Source of the DNA: Petroclostridium xylanilyticum
GTDB taxonomy: Bacteria > Bacillota > Clostridia > SK-Y3
DNA: 64,000 nucleotides
Direction: 5' to 3'
NCBI RefSeq assembly: GCF_002252565.1
Contig: NZ_NPML01000004.1
Coordinates: 124,001-188,000 of the forward strand
Positions 36,576-48,853 of this stretch are shown in pieces. Made by a program: the position numbers and the translations under genes. The notes beneath the pieces are model-generated. The model did not search any database and was not told the DNA's origin. It worked only from the letters and a program-made list of their open reading frames with translations. Positions within the stretch are counted from its first letter, which is position 1. The number at the start of each line of letters is the position of its first letter.

Positions 36576-37172
36576 ATGAAAATTTTGTTGGCAGTGTTAA
36601 TTTCTTATTTGTTGGGAAGCATTAATAGTTCAATATTGGTGGGCAGGTTATGGGCTAACATCGATATAAGAAAATATGGGAGTGGGAATGCCGGTGCTAC
36701 CAATACTCTCAGAACGCTCGGCAAATCAGCAGCTGCTGTTGTGTTAATTGGAGATGTCTTAAAAGGCATTATAGGAGTTATTATTGGCAGATACCTTGCA
36801 GGAGAAATGGGAGCATTAACTGCCGGAATAGCATGCGTTTTGGGACATAACTTTCCTATATACTTTGGATTTAAAGGTGGAAAGGGGATTCTTACTTCTG
36901 CAGGAGTTATTTTTATGATTAACTGGAAAATAGGTCTTGTTCTAGCTGTTCTTGTACTGCTTATCATAGCAATAACGAGATATGTGTCGCTAGGTTCCAT
37001 TATCGGTGCATCTTTATATCCTGTTGTAGTGCTATTGTTTGATAGAAGGGGAATAGAATATATCATTTTTGCTGTTTGGATTGCTGTATTAGCCGTATAC
37101 AGGCATAAAACGAATATTAAGAGGCTGCTGGATGGGACCGAATCGAAGCTGGGTAGTAAAGTAAAAGTGTAA
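36576..37172 (+). CDS. plsY: Acyl-phosphate:glycerol-3-phosphate acyltransferase PlsY
   Basis: A 198-residue integral membrane acyltransferase. It carries 'YLLGSINSSILVGRLW' at the N-terminus, 'DIRKYGSGNAGATNTLRTLG' (about 30-49), 'FPIYFGFKGGKGILTSAGV' (about 94-112) and several TM helices. It acylates glycerol-3-P (made by GpsA, next gene) with acyl-phosphate from PlsX (62.2 kb), the first membrane phospholipid step. AAAGGAGTGAGGAA precedes the ATG. Confidence 0.96.
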   Translation: MKILLAVLISYLLGSINSSILVGRLWANIDIRKYGSGNAGATNTLRTLGKSAAAVVLIGDVLKGIIGVIIGRYLAGEMGALTAGIACVLGHNFPIYFGFKGGKGILTSAGVIFMINWKIGLVLAVLVLLIIAITRYVSLGSIIGASLYPVVVLLFDRRGIEYIIFAVWIAVLAVYRHKTNIKRLLDGTESKLGSKVKV

Positions 37173-37210
37173 GTATCGATATTATTTATAAGAATGAGGG
37201 AGATAAAATT

Positions 37211-38236
37211 ATGAGTATAAGTGTTGGGGTAGTAGGCTCAGGGAGTTGGGGAACTGCTTTAGCTGTAATGTTAAGTAAAAAAGGATACAATGTAAATTTG
37301 TGGTCATGGTTGGAAGATGAGTCAAAACGATTAGCAGAGACCAGGGAAAATATAGAACTTCTTCCGGGAATTATTATTCCTAGTAATGTGACGTGTACAT
37401 GGGACCTGGAAAAATGTATAAGTAATGTCGATATTGTTGTAACGGCTGTTCCCTCTCATGCAGTGAGGTCGACTGCAAGAAAACTTAAAGACCTTGTCCA
37501 AAAAGATCAGGTTATTGTAAATGTATCTAAAGGCCTGGAAGAGAGTACCTTAATGAGGCTTTCAGAAGTAATCTCTGAAGAAATTCCACATGCAAAAATT
37601 GCGGTAATGTCTGGGCCAAGCCATGCTGAAGAAGTTGCAAGGGATATACCTACCACTAATGTAGTAGCATCAAAAGAACGAGAAATTGCTGAATTAGTAC
37701 AAGACGTATTTATGAATCCAAAATTTCGCGTCTATACGAACCCGGATATTATTGGAGTAGAGTTAGGAGGTTCATTAAAGAATGTCATTGCATTAGCTGC
37801 TGGAATTTGTGATGGCTTGGCTTTTGGAGATAATACCAAAGCAGCATTGATGACCAGGGGCATAGCAGAAATTGCCCGGTTAGGGGTAACAATGGGTGCA
37901 AAACTGGAAACTTTTGCAGGTTTGTCGGGAATCGGAGATCTAATTGTTACATGTACCAGTATGCACAGTAGGAACCGTAGAGCCGGAATACTCATTGGCA
38001 AAGGAAAGTCATTAGAAGAGGCACTTCAAGAAGTGCACATGGTAGTAGAAGGAGTTAATACCACCCGGGCTGCCTATCGGTTAGCTCAAAAACATAACGT
38101 CGAGATGCCTATTGTTAATGAAGCTTATCACGTGTTATTTGAACAAAAGAACCCTAAAGTTGCTGTAGTGGATTTGATGATGAGAAGCAAAACCCATGAA
38201 ATGGAAGAAGTAGTGATTGAAAAATATAACTGGTAA
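37211..38236 (+). CDS. gpsA: NAD(P)H-dependent glycerol-3-phosphate dehydrogenase
   Basis: A 341-residue enzyme reducing DHAP to glycerol-3-phosphate. It has the dinucleotide motif 'VVGSGSWGTALAVMLSKKG' (about 7-25), 'AVPSHAVRS' (about 79), 'VNVSKGLEE' (about 100), 'MSGPSHAEEVA' (about 133), 'ELGGSLKNVIALAAGI' with the catalytic Lys (about 183-198), and 'SGIGDLIVTCTS' (about 240). It supplies PlsY just upstream. GGGAGATAAAATT precedes the ATG. Confidence 0.97.
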   Translation: MSISVGVVGSGSWGTALAVMLSKKGYNVNLWSWLEDESKRLAETRENIELLPGIIIPSNVTCTWDLEKCISNVDIVVTAVPSHAVRSTARKLKDLVQKDQVIVNVSKGLEESTLMRLSEVISEEIPHAKIAVMSGPSHAEEVARDIPTTNVVASKEREIAELVQDVFMNPKFRVYTNPDIIGVELGGSLKNVIALAAGICDGLAFGDNTKAALMTRGIAEIARLGVTMGAKLETFAGLSGIGDLIVTCTSMHSRNRRAGILIGKGKSLEEALQEVHMVVEGVNTTRAAYRLAQKHNVEMPIVNEAYHVLFEQKNPKVAVVDLMMRSKTHEMEEVVIEKYNW

Positions 38237-38239
38237 GTT

Positions 38240-38279
38240 AAAAAAAGTAAAAGCTGGAAATATGGCTTTTACTTTTTTT
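38240..38279 (+). terminator. Terminator after gpsA
   Basis: AAAAAAAGTAAAAGC pairs with GCTTTTACTTTTTTT over a short loop, ending the der-plsY-gpsA transcript. Confidence 0.85.
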
Positions 38280-38497
38280 ATTAATATGAATTTACAAAGT
38301 ATAATTTCCTACATATCAATAAAGTTAACTTTACAATCTTTTTCAAAGATATTGTTATATTATTTTTTTCATTTAGTAATAAAGATAGATAACCAGCAAT
38401 ATATATATATTGATAAACATGTACTAGTACAGTATTATATGTAAATAAATTGTCCACTACCAAAATTCTTGATATTGCTAGAAAAGGGGGCATTAAA

Positions 38498-39976
38498 ATG
38501 GAAAACTACAATATATATCAGGATATAGCCGAAAGGACGGAAGGAGACATATATATAGGTGTAGTTGGGCCTGTACGTACCGGGAAATCCACCTTCATCA
38601 AAAAATTTATGGACCTTTTGGTTATTCCTAATATTGAAAACAGTTATAGAAAAGAAAGAACCAGGGATGAACTGCCTCAAAGTGCAGCAGGAAAAACAAT
38701 CATGACTACTGAGCCCAAGTTTGTGCCAAATGAAGCAGTTGAGATCGCTTTAGGAGATAATGCAACATTAAAAGTAAGATTAATAGATTGTGTAGGTTAT
38801 ATAGTAAACGGTGCGTTAGGTCATATAGAAAACAATGCGCCCAGAATGGTAAGTACCCCCTGGTTTGAACAGGAAATACCTTTTTATCAGGCAGCTGAGA
38901 TTGGTACAAGAAAAGTAATAACCGAACATTCCACAATAGGTCTTGTAATCACTACTGATGGAAGCATAACAGATATACCAAGAGAAGACTATGTCGATGC
39001 GGAGGCTAGGGTTGTAAGGGAACTGAAAGAAATTAACAAGCCCTTTATCATGCTTCTCAATTCTACCAAACCTTATGACCAAGAAGTTCAAAAACTTAGA
39101 GAAGACCTGGAAAACAAGTATGCTATCCCTGTGATGGCGGTGAACTGCGCACAACTGCAGATAGATGATATTAATACCATCATGGAAAAAGTACTGTTTG
39201 AATTCCCGTTAAAAGAGATAGGTATTAATATGCCAAAGTGGGTAGATGCATTAGAAAATGGGCATTGGCTAAGGGTAAGTATGATTAACGCGATCAAAGA
39301 ATCTCTTAAAAATGTTTCCAAGATTAGAGAAGTCAAAATTGCAACTTCATCCCTCAATGGATATGATTTTATTGAAAAAGTATACTTTGATAAAATTGAT
39401 TTAGGTCAAGGAAAAGTATTAATTGACATTGCTACCCCTGAAAACTTATTCTATAAAGTTTTAGGTGAAACCTCCGGATTTGACATTGATGGTGAAGATA
39501 AACTTATAACTCTCATGAAGGAACTATCTAATATCAAAAAGCAATACGACAAAATAGCTTTTGCTTTACACGAAGTTAAACAAAAAGGCTATGGAATTGT
39601 TTCACCTACTATTGATGAACTTACTCTTGAAGAACCGGAAATTGTAAAGCAAGGTAACAAGTTTGGTGTAAGATTAAGAGCTAGCGCACCTTCCATTCAT
39701 ATGATTAGAGCAGATATTGAAACAGAAGTATCCCCGATTGTCGGAACTGAAAAACAAAGTGAAGAACTGGTACATTATTTATTAAAAGAATTTGAGGTAG
39801 ACCCAAGGAAAATTTGGGAATCAAATATTTTTGGAAAGTCCCTGCATGAGTTAGTCAACGAGGGCCTTCATAATAAGCTATATAGAATGCCTGAAGATGC
39901 TCAAATCAAATTGCAGGAAACGCTCCAAAAAATCATTAATGAAGGTAGTGGAGGTTTAATCTGTATAATACTATAA
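38498..39976 (+). CDS. spoIVA: Stage IV sporulation protein A (coat morphogenetic ATPase)
   Basis: A 492-residue protein, the same length as Bacillus SpoIVA. The Walker A 'GPVRTGKSTF' is near residue 24, in a TRAFAC-like domain that hydrolyses ATP to polymerise. The middle and C-terminal regions end 'GSGGLICIIL', containing the segment that contacts SpoVM (18.0 kb). SpoIVA forms the basement layer of the spore coat on the forespore. ATG 38498 with AAAAGGGGG is preferred over the upstream in-frame Met at 38450. Transcription should be by sigma-E; the 218-bp AT-rich gap before it holds no promoter I can assign. Confidence 0.97.
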   Translation: MENYNIYQDIAERTEGDIYIGVVGPVRTGKSTFIKKFMDLLVIPNIENSYRKERTRDELPQSAAGKTIMTTEPKFVPNEAVEIALGDNATLKVRLIDCVGYIVNGALGHIENNAPRMVSTPWFEQEIPFYQAAEIGTRKVITEHSTIGLVITTDGSITDIPREDYVDAEARVVRELKEINKPFIMLLNSTKPYDQEVQKLREDLENKYAIPVMAVNCAQLQIDDINTIMEKVLFEFPLKEIGINMPKWVDALENGHWLRVSMINAIKESLKNVSKIREVKIATSSLNGYDFIEKVYFDKIDLGQGKVLIDIATPENLFYKVLGETSGFDIDGEDKLITLMKELSNIKKQYDKIAFALHEVKQKGYGIVSPTIDELTLEEPEIVKQGNKFGVRLRASAPSIHMIRADIETEVSPIVGTEKQSEELVHYLLKEFEVDPRKIWESNIFGKSLHELVNEGLHNKLYRMPEDAQIKLQETLQKIINEGSGGLICIIL

Positions 39977-40023
39977 AAGTGCAAGGTATTAGGTGCAATA
40001 GGACTGATAATTGCACTTTTTTT
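39975..40023 (+). terminator. Terminator after spoIVA
   Basis: AAAAGTGCAA (39975-39984) pairs with TTGCACTTTT (40011-40020), followed by more T residues; 26-base loop. Confidence 0.72.
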
Positions 40024-40048
40024 CTTTTTAAAATTTAAAAATTATTGA

Positions 40049-40077
40049 TTGACAAAATCAAAAGACTGTGTTAATAT
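40049..40077 (+). promoter_or_regulatory. Promoter for tRNA-Pro
   Basis: TTGACA (40049-40054), 17 bp, TAATAT (40072-40077), about 64 bp before the tRNA. Confidence 0.5.
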
Positions 40078-40140
40078 AATTTGGCAGGAACAAGTAATGT
40101 ATATTTTATGTACTCTTTTATTAGTTTAATATTTGATTAT

Positions 40141-40217
40141 CTGGGTGTGGCGCAGTTTGGTAGCGTGCTTGAATGGGGTTCAAGAGGCCGGGAGTTCAAG
40201 TCTCCCCACTCAGACCA
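40141..40217 (+). tRNA. tRNA-Pro (anticodon GGG), CCA encoded
   Basis: A full cloverleaf can be drawn. Acceptor CTGGGTG with CACTCAG (one G-U), D arm GCGC/GCGT, anticodon stem CTTGA/TCAAG with loop ATGGGGT (anticodon GGG), T stem GGGAG/CTCCC with loop TTCAAGT, discriminator A and encoded CCA. Length 77 nt. It reads CCC and CCU. It stands alone, with its own promoter and terminator, between spoIVA and cotJA. Confidence 0.95.
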
Positions 40218-40249
40218 AAATACACTGGTTTACCAGTGTATTTTTTTTT
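40218..40249 (+). terminator. Terminator after tRNA-Pro
   Basis: AAATACACTGG - TTTA - CCAGTGTATTT followed by TTTTTT directly after the CCA end. Confidence 0.9.
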
Positions 40250-40372
40250 ACCCAAAATAAACCTATGAATTCTTGGTGTAAAAACTTAAGCAATTAATAA
40301 CATTTTATATACCCTTTGAATAATATGATATTGATTAAAACTAATAATCAATAAATTAGGGAGGTAGTAAAT

Positions 40373-40594
40373 ATGCAAAAACCTTGCACTGACTATGGTT
40401 ATCCTGTCATGGGAGTATATATGCCACCGGTTCCGGTTATGCCAATTTGTCCTATGTTGGCAAGAGCATATGTGCCTTATCAGGTATACCATGCATCTTA
40501 TGATTTGAAAGAAGCGCTAGATAAAGGTACTCTATACCCAGAGCTTGATCAACCTTACGAAGAAAAACATAGAGGATATATAAGGGAGGTATAG
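40373..40594 (+). CDS. cotJA: Spore coat associated protein CotJA
   Basis: A 73-residue protein rich in Pro, Tyr and Met ('PVMGVYMPPVPVMPICPMLA'), with the CotJA-type centre 'ARAYVPYQVYHASYDLKEAL' (about 30-49). In Bacillus CotJA, CotJB and CotJC form an inner coat complex. AGGGAGGTAGTAAAT precedes the ATG. It is the first gene of a compact cotJABC operon (2-bp and 13-bp gaps). Confidence 0.9.
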   Translation: MQKPCTDYGYPVMGVYMPPVPVMPICPMLARAYVPYQVYHASYDLKEALDKGTLYPELDQPYEEKHRGYIREV

Positions 40595-40596
40595 TT

Positions 40597-40854
40597 ATGG
40601 AAATGAATTGTGAACAACTGGAGTTGTTGAAAGAAATTATGAAAGTAGAATTTGCTAATGTTGAAACAGCCCTTTATTTAGATACTCATCCTCAAGATGC
40701 TAAAGCACTAGCTGATCATAACAAATATGCTTACCGATTAGAAATGTTAAAAAAACAGTATGAGCAAAAATATGGGCCATTAACCCACTATGGGATGAGT
40801 GCATATCCATGGAAATACATCGAAAGCCCATGGCCTTGGGAAATAAATTATTAA
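40597..40854 (+). CDS. cotJB: Spore coat protein CotJB
   Basis: An 85-residue protein. The helical CotJB domain includes 'VEFANVETALYLDTHPQDAK' (about 18-37), and the tail 'GPLTHYGMSAYPWKYIESPW' (about 61-80) has the family's aromatic/Pro-rich ending 'PWPWE'. It starts 2 bp after cotJA with AAGGGAGGT upstream. Required for coat incorporation of CotJC in Bacillus. Confidence 0.93.
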   Translation: MEMNCEQLELLKEIMKVEFANVETALYLDTHPQDAKALADHNKYAYRLEMLKKQYEQKYGPLTHYGMSAYPWKYIESPWPWEINY

Positions 40855-40867
40855 GGAGGACTTGTCA

Positions 40868-41440
40868 ATGTGGATATATGAGAAAAAGCTTGAATACCCA
40901 GCCAATGTTAGTTGTCCGGATCCCAGGATGGCAAAATTAATTATAGAGCAGTATGGGGGACCGGATGGGGAACTTGCAGCATCTCTCAGGTATTTAACCC
41001 AGAGATATACAATGCCTATTGAACAGGCGAAAGGATTACTGACCGATATTGGCACAGAGGAACTAGCGCATTTGGAAATTATAGCAACTTTAGTTTATAA
41101 GTTGATGGATGGTGCTACACCTGATCAATTGAAGCAAGCAGGATTGGCAGATTATTATGCAAATCATGATAAGGCGTTATTCTATGTAGATGCAGTCGGG
41201 AATCCATGGACGGCTACATATATTCAGTCGAAAGGTGACCCAATTGCCGATTTGCATGAAGATATGGCAGCAGAACAAAAAGCAAGAGCGACTTACGAAA
41301 ATCTGCTTAATTTAACCGATGATCCATGTGTAAAAGATACATTGAGATTCTTAAGAGAAAGAGAAGTTGTTCATTTCCAGAGATTTGGCGAAGCGTTAAG
41401 ACTAGTTCAAGAGTGGAAGGATAGTAAGAAAATATTCTAA
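40868..41440 (+). CDS. cotJC: CotJC, manganese-catalase-like spore coat protein
   Basis: A 190-residue ferritin-like four-helix protein of the Mn-catalase family. Di-metal ligands are visible in 'DGELAASLRYL' (Glu, about 36), 'GTEELAHLEII' (Glu-x-x-His, about 66-71), 'AEQKARATYENL' (Glu, about 139) and 'REREVVHFQRF' (Glu-x-x-His, about 171). It may protect spores from peroxide. ATG 40868 is chosen over TTG 40862 because AAGGAGG ends only 2 bp before the latter. Confidence 0.94.
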   Translation: MWIYEKKLEYPANVSCPDPRMAKLIIEQYGGPDGELAASLRYLTQRYTMPIEQAKGLLTDIGTEELAHLEIIATLVYKLMDGATPDQLKQAGLADYYANHDKALFYVDAVGNPWTATYIQSKGDPIADLHEDMAAEQKARATYENLLNLTDDPCVKDTLRFLREREVVHFQRFGEALRLVQEWKDSKKIF

Positions 41441-41449
41441 TAAAATAAT

Positions 41450-41490
41450 AAAAAATACCTGCACAGATACAACTATGCAGGTATTTTTTA
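41450..41490 (+). terminator. Terminator after cotJC
   Basis: AAAAAATACCTGCA (left) and TGCAGGTATTTTTT (right) with a 12-base loop. Confidence 0.9.
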
Positions 41491-41576
41491 TTTAACCATT
41501 TTAGAAAAATCATTGTAATATCCAAACGGTAAATATAACCTGCTATGTTAGTTAAATTAATGCGTTCTGCTAATTC

Positions 41577-41620
41577 ATCCATACGAAAAGAATACTGTGG
41601 AAAGGCTTAGAGCCTGTTAA
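41577..41620 (+). repeat. Partial copy of the AGGCTTAGAGCCT repeat
   Basis: GAAAAGAATACTGTGG followed by AAAGGCTTAGAGCCTGTTAA; this matches 50107-50145 closely, and the reverse strand of 55497-55545. The short hairpin AGGCT-TAG-AGCCT is the shared centre. It lies about 25 bp before the first rRNA promoter. Confidence 0.6.
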
Positions 41621-41644
41621 TCCAGTTTTTTTATTCAAAAGGTG

Positions 41645-41673
41645 TTGACAGATTAAAAAGATTATGTTAGTAT
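41645..41673 (+). promoter_or_regulatory. rRNA operon promoter P1
   Basis: TTGACA (41645-41650), 17 bp, TAGTAT (41668-41673). Confidence 0.7.
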
Positions 41674-41723
41674 AGCATTTGTCGCTTCGGTAAGAAGTGA
41701 TAAAAAATATCAGAAAAAAGTTG

Positions 41724-41752
41724 TTGACAAACAAACTTTGATTTGGTATAAT
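41724..41752 (+). promoter_or_regulatory. rRNA operon promoter P2
   Basis: TTGACA (41724-41729), exactly 17 bp, TATAAT (41747-41752): perfect consensus, 79 bp downstream of P1. Tandem promoters are typical of rrn operons. Confidence 0.9.
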
Positions 41753-41782
41753 GAGTTTCGCCGCTTGAGAGAGCGGTAAAGG

Positions 41783-41812
41783 AATTGGTCTTTGAAAAGT
41801 AAACAGCGTAAG
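41783..41812 (+). other. Left arm of the pre-16S processing stalk
   Basis: AATTGGTCTTTG...AAACAGCGTAAG pairs with 43649-43678 downstream of 16S rRNA; 27 of 30 positions complement. This is the long helix cut by RNase III during 16S release. Confidence 0.85.
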
Positions 41813-41830
41813 AGGTTCTCGTTGATTATA

Positions 41831-41858
41831 GTTCACAGTTCACGGTTCGCAGTTCACA
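41831..41858 (+). repeat. Four GTTCACA-type heptads in the 16S leader
   Basis: GTTCACA, GTTCACG, GTTCGCA, GTTCACA in exact 7-bp register. Complementary to the five units at 42001-42035, so the 16S leader can fold into a second long stem inside the processing stalk. Confidence 0.75.
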
Positions 41859-42000
41859 GAAGTGAGCGGTGAGAGTGAAAGTGTGAACAAAAAATGAGTA
41901 AACCTAGCGTACTTAATAAAGTAAGTCAGTAATAGTTTATGAGCTAAATTGAACGATTAATATATAACGGGGAACAGATTGGGTTGACAGAAGAGGTTCA

Positions 42001-42035
42001 GTGAACAGTGAACCGTGACCTGTGAACCGTGAACA
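42001..42035 (+). repeat. Five GTGAACM-type heptads abutting the 16S 5' end
   Basis: GTGAACA, GTGAACC, GTGACCT, GTGAACC, GTGAACA in register; complements the array at 41831-41858. It directly precedes the mature 16S sequence. Confidence 0.75.
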
Positions 42036-43560
<1,525 letters not shown>

Positions 43561-43570
43561 AGAGAAGTTC

Positions 43571-43591
43571 CAATTAATAATTAATAATTAT
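43571..43591 (+). repeat. CAATTAA-type heptads after 16S
   Basis: CAATTAA, TAATTAA, TAATTAT in register in the 16S-23S spacer; a similar set follows 23S at 46899-46919. Confidence 0.55.
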
Positions 43592-43648
43592 TAAAGTAAG
43601 GAACGAATCCTATGGTCGATACATTACGATAAGTAATGTCTGAGAACG

Positions 43649-43678
43649 CTTACGCTGTTTAATTTTGAAAGACCAATT
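43649..43678 (+). other. Right arm of the pre-16S processing stalk
   Basis: CTTACGCTGTTT...AAAGACCAATT, the complement of 41783-41812. Confidence 0.85.
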
Positions 43679-43681
43679 CAT

Positions 43682-43829
43682 TAGTGGACAGTGAATAGTG
43701 GGGAGTGGGGAGAAAACCATTACCCATGAAAGCATGAAGCTAATAAAAGGTTTTTCAATAGTAGTGTAGAAGTGCAGAGTAGCAGAAGGGGAAACTCCCC
43801 ACTAATCACTCCACACTCCTCACTGACAA
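43682..43829 (+). repeat. Inverted pair of heptad arrays in the 16S-23S spacer
   Basis: TAGTGGA, CAGTGAA, TAGTGGG, GAGTGGG (43682-43709) opposes CTCCCCA, CTAATCA, CTCCACA, CTCCTCA, CTGACAA (43795-43829). The two arrays can pair imperfectly. The spacer contains no tRNA gene. Confidence 0.65.
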
Positions 43830-43830
43830 T

Positions 43831-43865
43831 GTACCTTGAAAACTAAACAATGTAAAGACATGAGG
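43831..43865 (+). other. Left arm of the pre-23S processing stalk
   Basis: GTACCTTGAAAACTAAACAA...GACATGAGG pairs with 46973-47007 after 23S rRNA. Confidence 0.85.
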
Positions 43866-44010
43866 AAAAGATCATAGGGTAACTGCAGTGGAGAACACTG
43901 TATTACACTGTAATTTCAAAGGAAAACTTTACTCATATAATTCTAAAAACAGGAGAACACCAGAATGTTCAAAAAGTGAAGGATAAGGAAGTAAGGACTG
44001 GAGGAGGGAA

Positions 44011-44045
44011 CTCCCCACTATCCACTTCCCACTCCACACTAAAAC
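44011..44045 (+). repeat. CTCCCCA-type heptads abutting the 23S 5' end
   Basis: CTCCCCA, CTATCCA, CTTCCCA, CTCCACA, CTAAAAC in exact register, ending 5 bp before mature 23S. Confidence 0.7.
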
Positions 44046-44049
44046 AAAT

Positions 44050-46894
<2,845 letters not shown>

Positions 46895-46898
46895 AAAG

Positions 46899-46919
46899 CA
46901 ATTAACAATGAATAATTAT
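46899..46919 (+). repeat. CAATTAA-type heptads after 23S
   Basis: CAATTAA, CAATGAA, TAATTAT in register, same type and orientation as 43571-43591. Confidence 0.5.
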
Positions 46920-46972
46920 TAAGGACGAGGTTAATTGCGGGAAAGAATATATGAAGAAGGTTTTTGCAAAAA

Positions 46973-47007
46973 CCTCATGTCAAAGCATTGTTTAATTTTG
47001 AAGGTAC
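46973..47007 (+). other. Right arm of the pre-23S processing stalk
   Basis: CCTCATGTC...CATTGTTTAATTTTGAAGGTAC, complementing 43831-43865. Confidence 0.85.
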
Positions 47008-47015
47008 ATGAAACA

Positions 47016-47139
47016 GTTCACAGTTCATGGTTCACAGTTCACAGTAGAAAGGTGAATGGGGAACATGCTGGTGAACAAGAAAGAGTACCTGAGGCAATTA
47101 AAAGAGCAGGTTAAGAATTCAAACCGTGACCTGTGAACG
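47016..47139 (+). repeat. Inverted pair of GTTCACA heptads in the 23S-5S spacer
   Basis: GTTCACA, GTTCATG, GTTCACA, GTTCACA (47016-47043) opposes GTGACCT, GTGAACG (47126-47139). This is the third inverted heptad pair within this operon. Confidence 0.65.
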
Positions 47140-47161
47140 AAAAATCAACACAGTTGAATTA

Positions 47162-47277
47162 TCCGGTGACAATGACATGGAGGACACACCCGTTCCCATT
47201 CCGAACACGGTAGTTAAGCTCCATCGTGCCGATGATACTTGGAGGGGGACCTCCCGGGAAAGTAGGTCGTTGCCGGA
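47162..47277 (+). rRNA. rrf: 5S ribosomal RNA
   Basis: 116 nt; the terminal helix TCCGGTGAC pairs with GTCGTTGCCGGA. Conserved CCGAACACGG and GTTAAGCTCC segments are present. Confidence 0.95.
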
Positions 47278-47284
47278 ACTGATC

Positions 47285-47318
47285 AAAAAGACATATCCAA
47301 TTGGGTATGTCTTTTTTT
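47285..47318 (+). terminator. rRNA operon terminator
   Basis: AAAAAGACATATCC - AA - TTGGGTATGTCTTTTTTT directly after 5S. Confidence 0.92.
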
Positions 47319-47555
47319 GGTTTTTATTTATGATGCGACTTGCCCCAATGTAACATATTAAGTGTATTATATATAGATATATTTACGTATTAGATATGTC
47401 TATCTTTGCAGAAAAATTTAATAATTATGTAATAATATTTAATAATTTTGTAATATATTAAGTAAACCTGAGCAATAATGACTTAATGCATTATAATAGC
47501 AGCTAATTTAAATATATAAAATTAGACCTATACAAAATATTATGGTAAACTAAAA

Positions 47556-47673
47556 TTGCTGAATCTTTATTAATAAATAAAGAACGGGGGAACAAACATA
47601 TTGGGGTGAAGCCAATTATTAGGCAGGGTGTTGTCTCCTTTTACCTAACCCGTCAACTAACCTCGTAAGCAAA
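47556..47673 (+). ncRNA. c-di-AMP riboswitch (ydaO-yuaA class)
   Basis: This leader shows the class hallmarks in order: TTGCTGAATC near the 5' end, a variable hairpin CTTTATT/AATAAAG, ACGGGGGAACAAAC, TTGGGGTGAA, a second variable stem, then AACCCGTCAACTAACCTCG and TAAGC. The 5' TTGCT pairs with AGCAA at 47668-47672 to close P1. ydaO riboswitches bind c-di-AMP and turn off cell-wall hydrolase, osmolyte or potassium genes. Here it ends about 20 bp before the start of a secreted peptidoglycan-binding protein. No separate T-run terminator is evident, so control may act on translation. Confidence 0.9.
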
Positions 47674-47694
47674 CAAAAGGAAAGGATGTTATTT

Positions 47695-48516
47695 ATGAAT
47701 ATTAAAAAAGCAGTAATTTTAGGAACTGTAGGTTTAATGATTTCAGTCGGAAGTATTACATATGCTGCTCCAGTATCTGCACAAACAGTTACGAATAATG
47801 CAGTAATCATGAAAGTAGGGTCAAGTGGGAAAGCAGTAACGGATCTACAGCTTAAATTGAAACAACTGGGATATTTTAATGTTGATGTGACGGGATATTA
47901 TGGTTCTATAACTAAAGCTTCGGTTATAAGATTTCAAAGAGATAACGGTTTAATAGTTGATGGGATTGCAGGGCCCCAGACTATGTCAGCACTTAATAGA
48001 AAGGTTTCAAATAAAAATGAAGTTTCCCGAAGTAAAGTATCTTCACAAACTCTTTTAGTACCATGGTTTTCAGAGGCAGAAAATATTTTTCCAAGAGGTG
48101 CAGTTGCAACTGTAACAGATGTTGACACAGGTTTAAGTTTTAAAGTTAAAAGGGTTGCTGGATACAATCATGCAGATGTTGAGACACTTACCCAAAAAGA
48201 TACAGAAATCTTAAAGAAGATATATGGCGGTAATTGGAGTTGGGAAAGAAGGGCAATTATTGTAAATGTAAATGGAAGAGAGATGGCCGCTTCAATAGCA
48301 GCGATGCCACATGCCGGAAGAGATGATCAGCCTTTTGGTAAAATAGTGGATAATAGAAGCGGAGGGTATGGCAGAGGGGCAAATTTAGATGGTGTTAAAA
48401 ATAATAATATGTCAGGGGTTGTAGATATACACTTCTATAAAAGCAAAACTCATGGAACCGACCGGGTTGATGAACGGCACCAGCAAATGGTTTTAAAGGC
48501 TGCACAAAGTAAATAA
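47695..48516 (+). CDS. Secreted peptidoglycan-binding protein under c-di-AMP control
   Basis: A 273-residue protein. A signal peptide, MNIKKAVILGTVGLMISVGS..., ends near 'AAPVSAQ' (residues about 23-29). It is followed by a PG_binding_1 domain (about 38-100) with 'LQLKLKQLGYFNVDVTGYYG' and 'VDGIAGPQTMSAL'. The C-terminal domain (about 115-273) contains 'GAVATVTDVDTGLSFKVKR', 'GGYGRGANLDG' and 'DIHFYKSKTHGTDR'. This C-terminal part is common in clostridial exported proteins but its activity is unknown to me. ATG 47695 with AAAGGAAAGG upstream is chosen over 47686. A wall target fits the upstream riboswitch. Confidence 0.88.
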   Translation: MNIKKAVILGTVGLMISVGSITYAAPVSAQTVTNNAVIMKVGSSGKAVTDLQLKLKQLGYFNVDVTGYYGSITKASVIRFQRDNGLIVDGIAGPQTMSALNRKVSNKNEVSRSKVSSQTLLVPWFSEAENIFPRGAVATVTDVDTGLSFKVKRVAGYNHADVETLTQKDTEILKKIYGGNWSWERRAIIVNVNGREMAASIAAMPHAGRDDQPFGKIVDNRSGGYGRGANLDGVKNNNMSGVVDIHFYKSKTHGTDRVDERHQQMVLKAAQSK

Positions 48517-48548
48517 AAGTAGTCGTAATTTATTTACGACTACTTTTA
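48515..48548. terminator. Bidirectional terminator between the wall protein and SASP genes
   Basis: AAAAGTAGTCGTAA - ATTTA - TTTACGACTACTTTT serves two convergent genes. Confidence 0.88.
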
Positions 48549-48565
48549 TTAATATTACATCATTA

Positions 48566-48766
48566 TTATTTGCCAGCCATGCCCTGTTCAACTTGTTGAA
48601 TCATTTTCTTAACCATCTGTCCGCCAACAGAACCAGCCTGTCTGGCTGTTAAGTCACCGTTATAACCCTGCTTCAAGCTAACGCCAACTTCACTGGCAGC
48701 TTCCATTTTAAATCTGTCTAATGCTGCTCTAGCTTCAGGAACTAATTTTTTATTAGTATTAGGCAT
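48566..48766 (-). CDS. Alpha/beta-type small acid-soluble spore protein (second copy)
   Basis: A 66-residue SASP, MPNTNKKLVPEARAALDRFK..., nearly the same as the product at 23095-23298 from 'KLVPEARAALD' onward, with 'KMEAASEVGV' at the GPR cleavage region and the end 'QQVEQGMAGK'. GGAGGTGATATCG on the minus strand places the start at 48766, five codons inside the longer open frame. Confidence 0.94.
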   Translation of the reverse strand: MPNTNKKLVPEARAALDRFKMEAASEVGVSLKQGYNGDLTARQAGSVGGQMVKKMIQQVEQGMAGK

Positions 48767-48853
48767 CGATATCACCTCCATTAATATAGTTTCCTATAAA
48801 AAGAAACTTTATTAATGTATATTATGGTAATTTAGTAATATTTATGTACATAT

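Noticed and set aside
38217-38444. 75-codon open frame between gpsA and spoIVA
   Set aside because: It begins inside gpsA, crosses a terminator, is built from AT-rich codons and has no ribosome-binding site.
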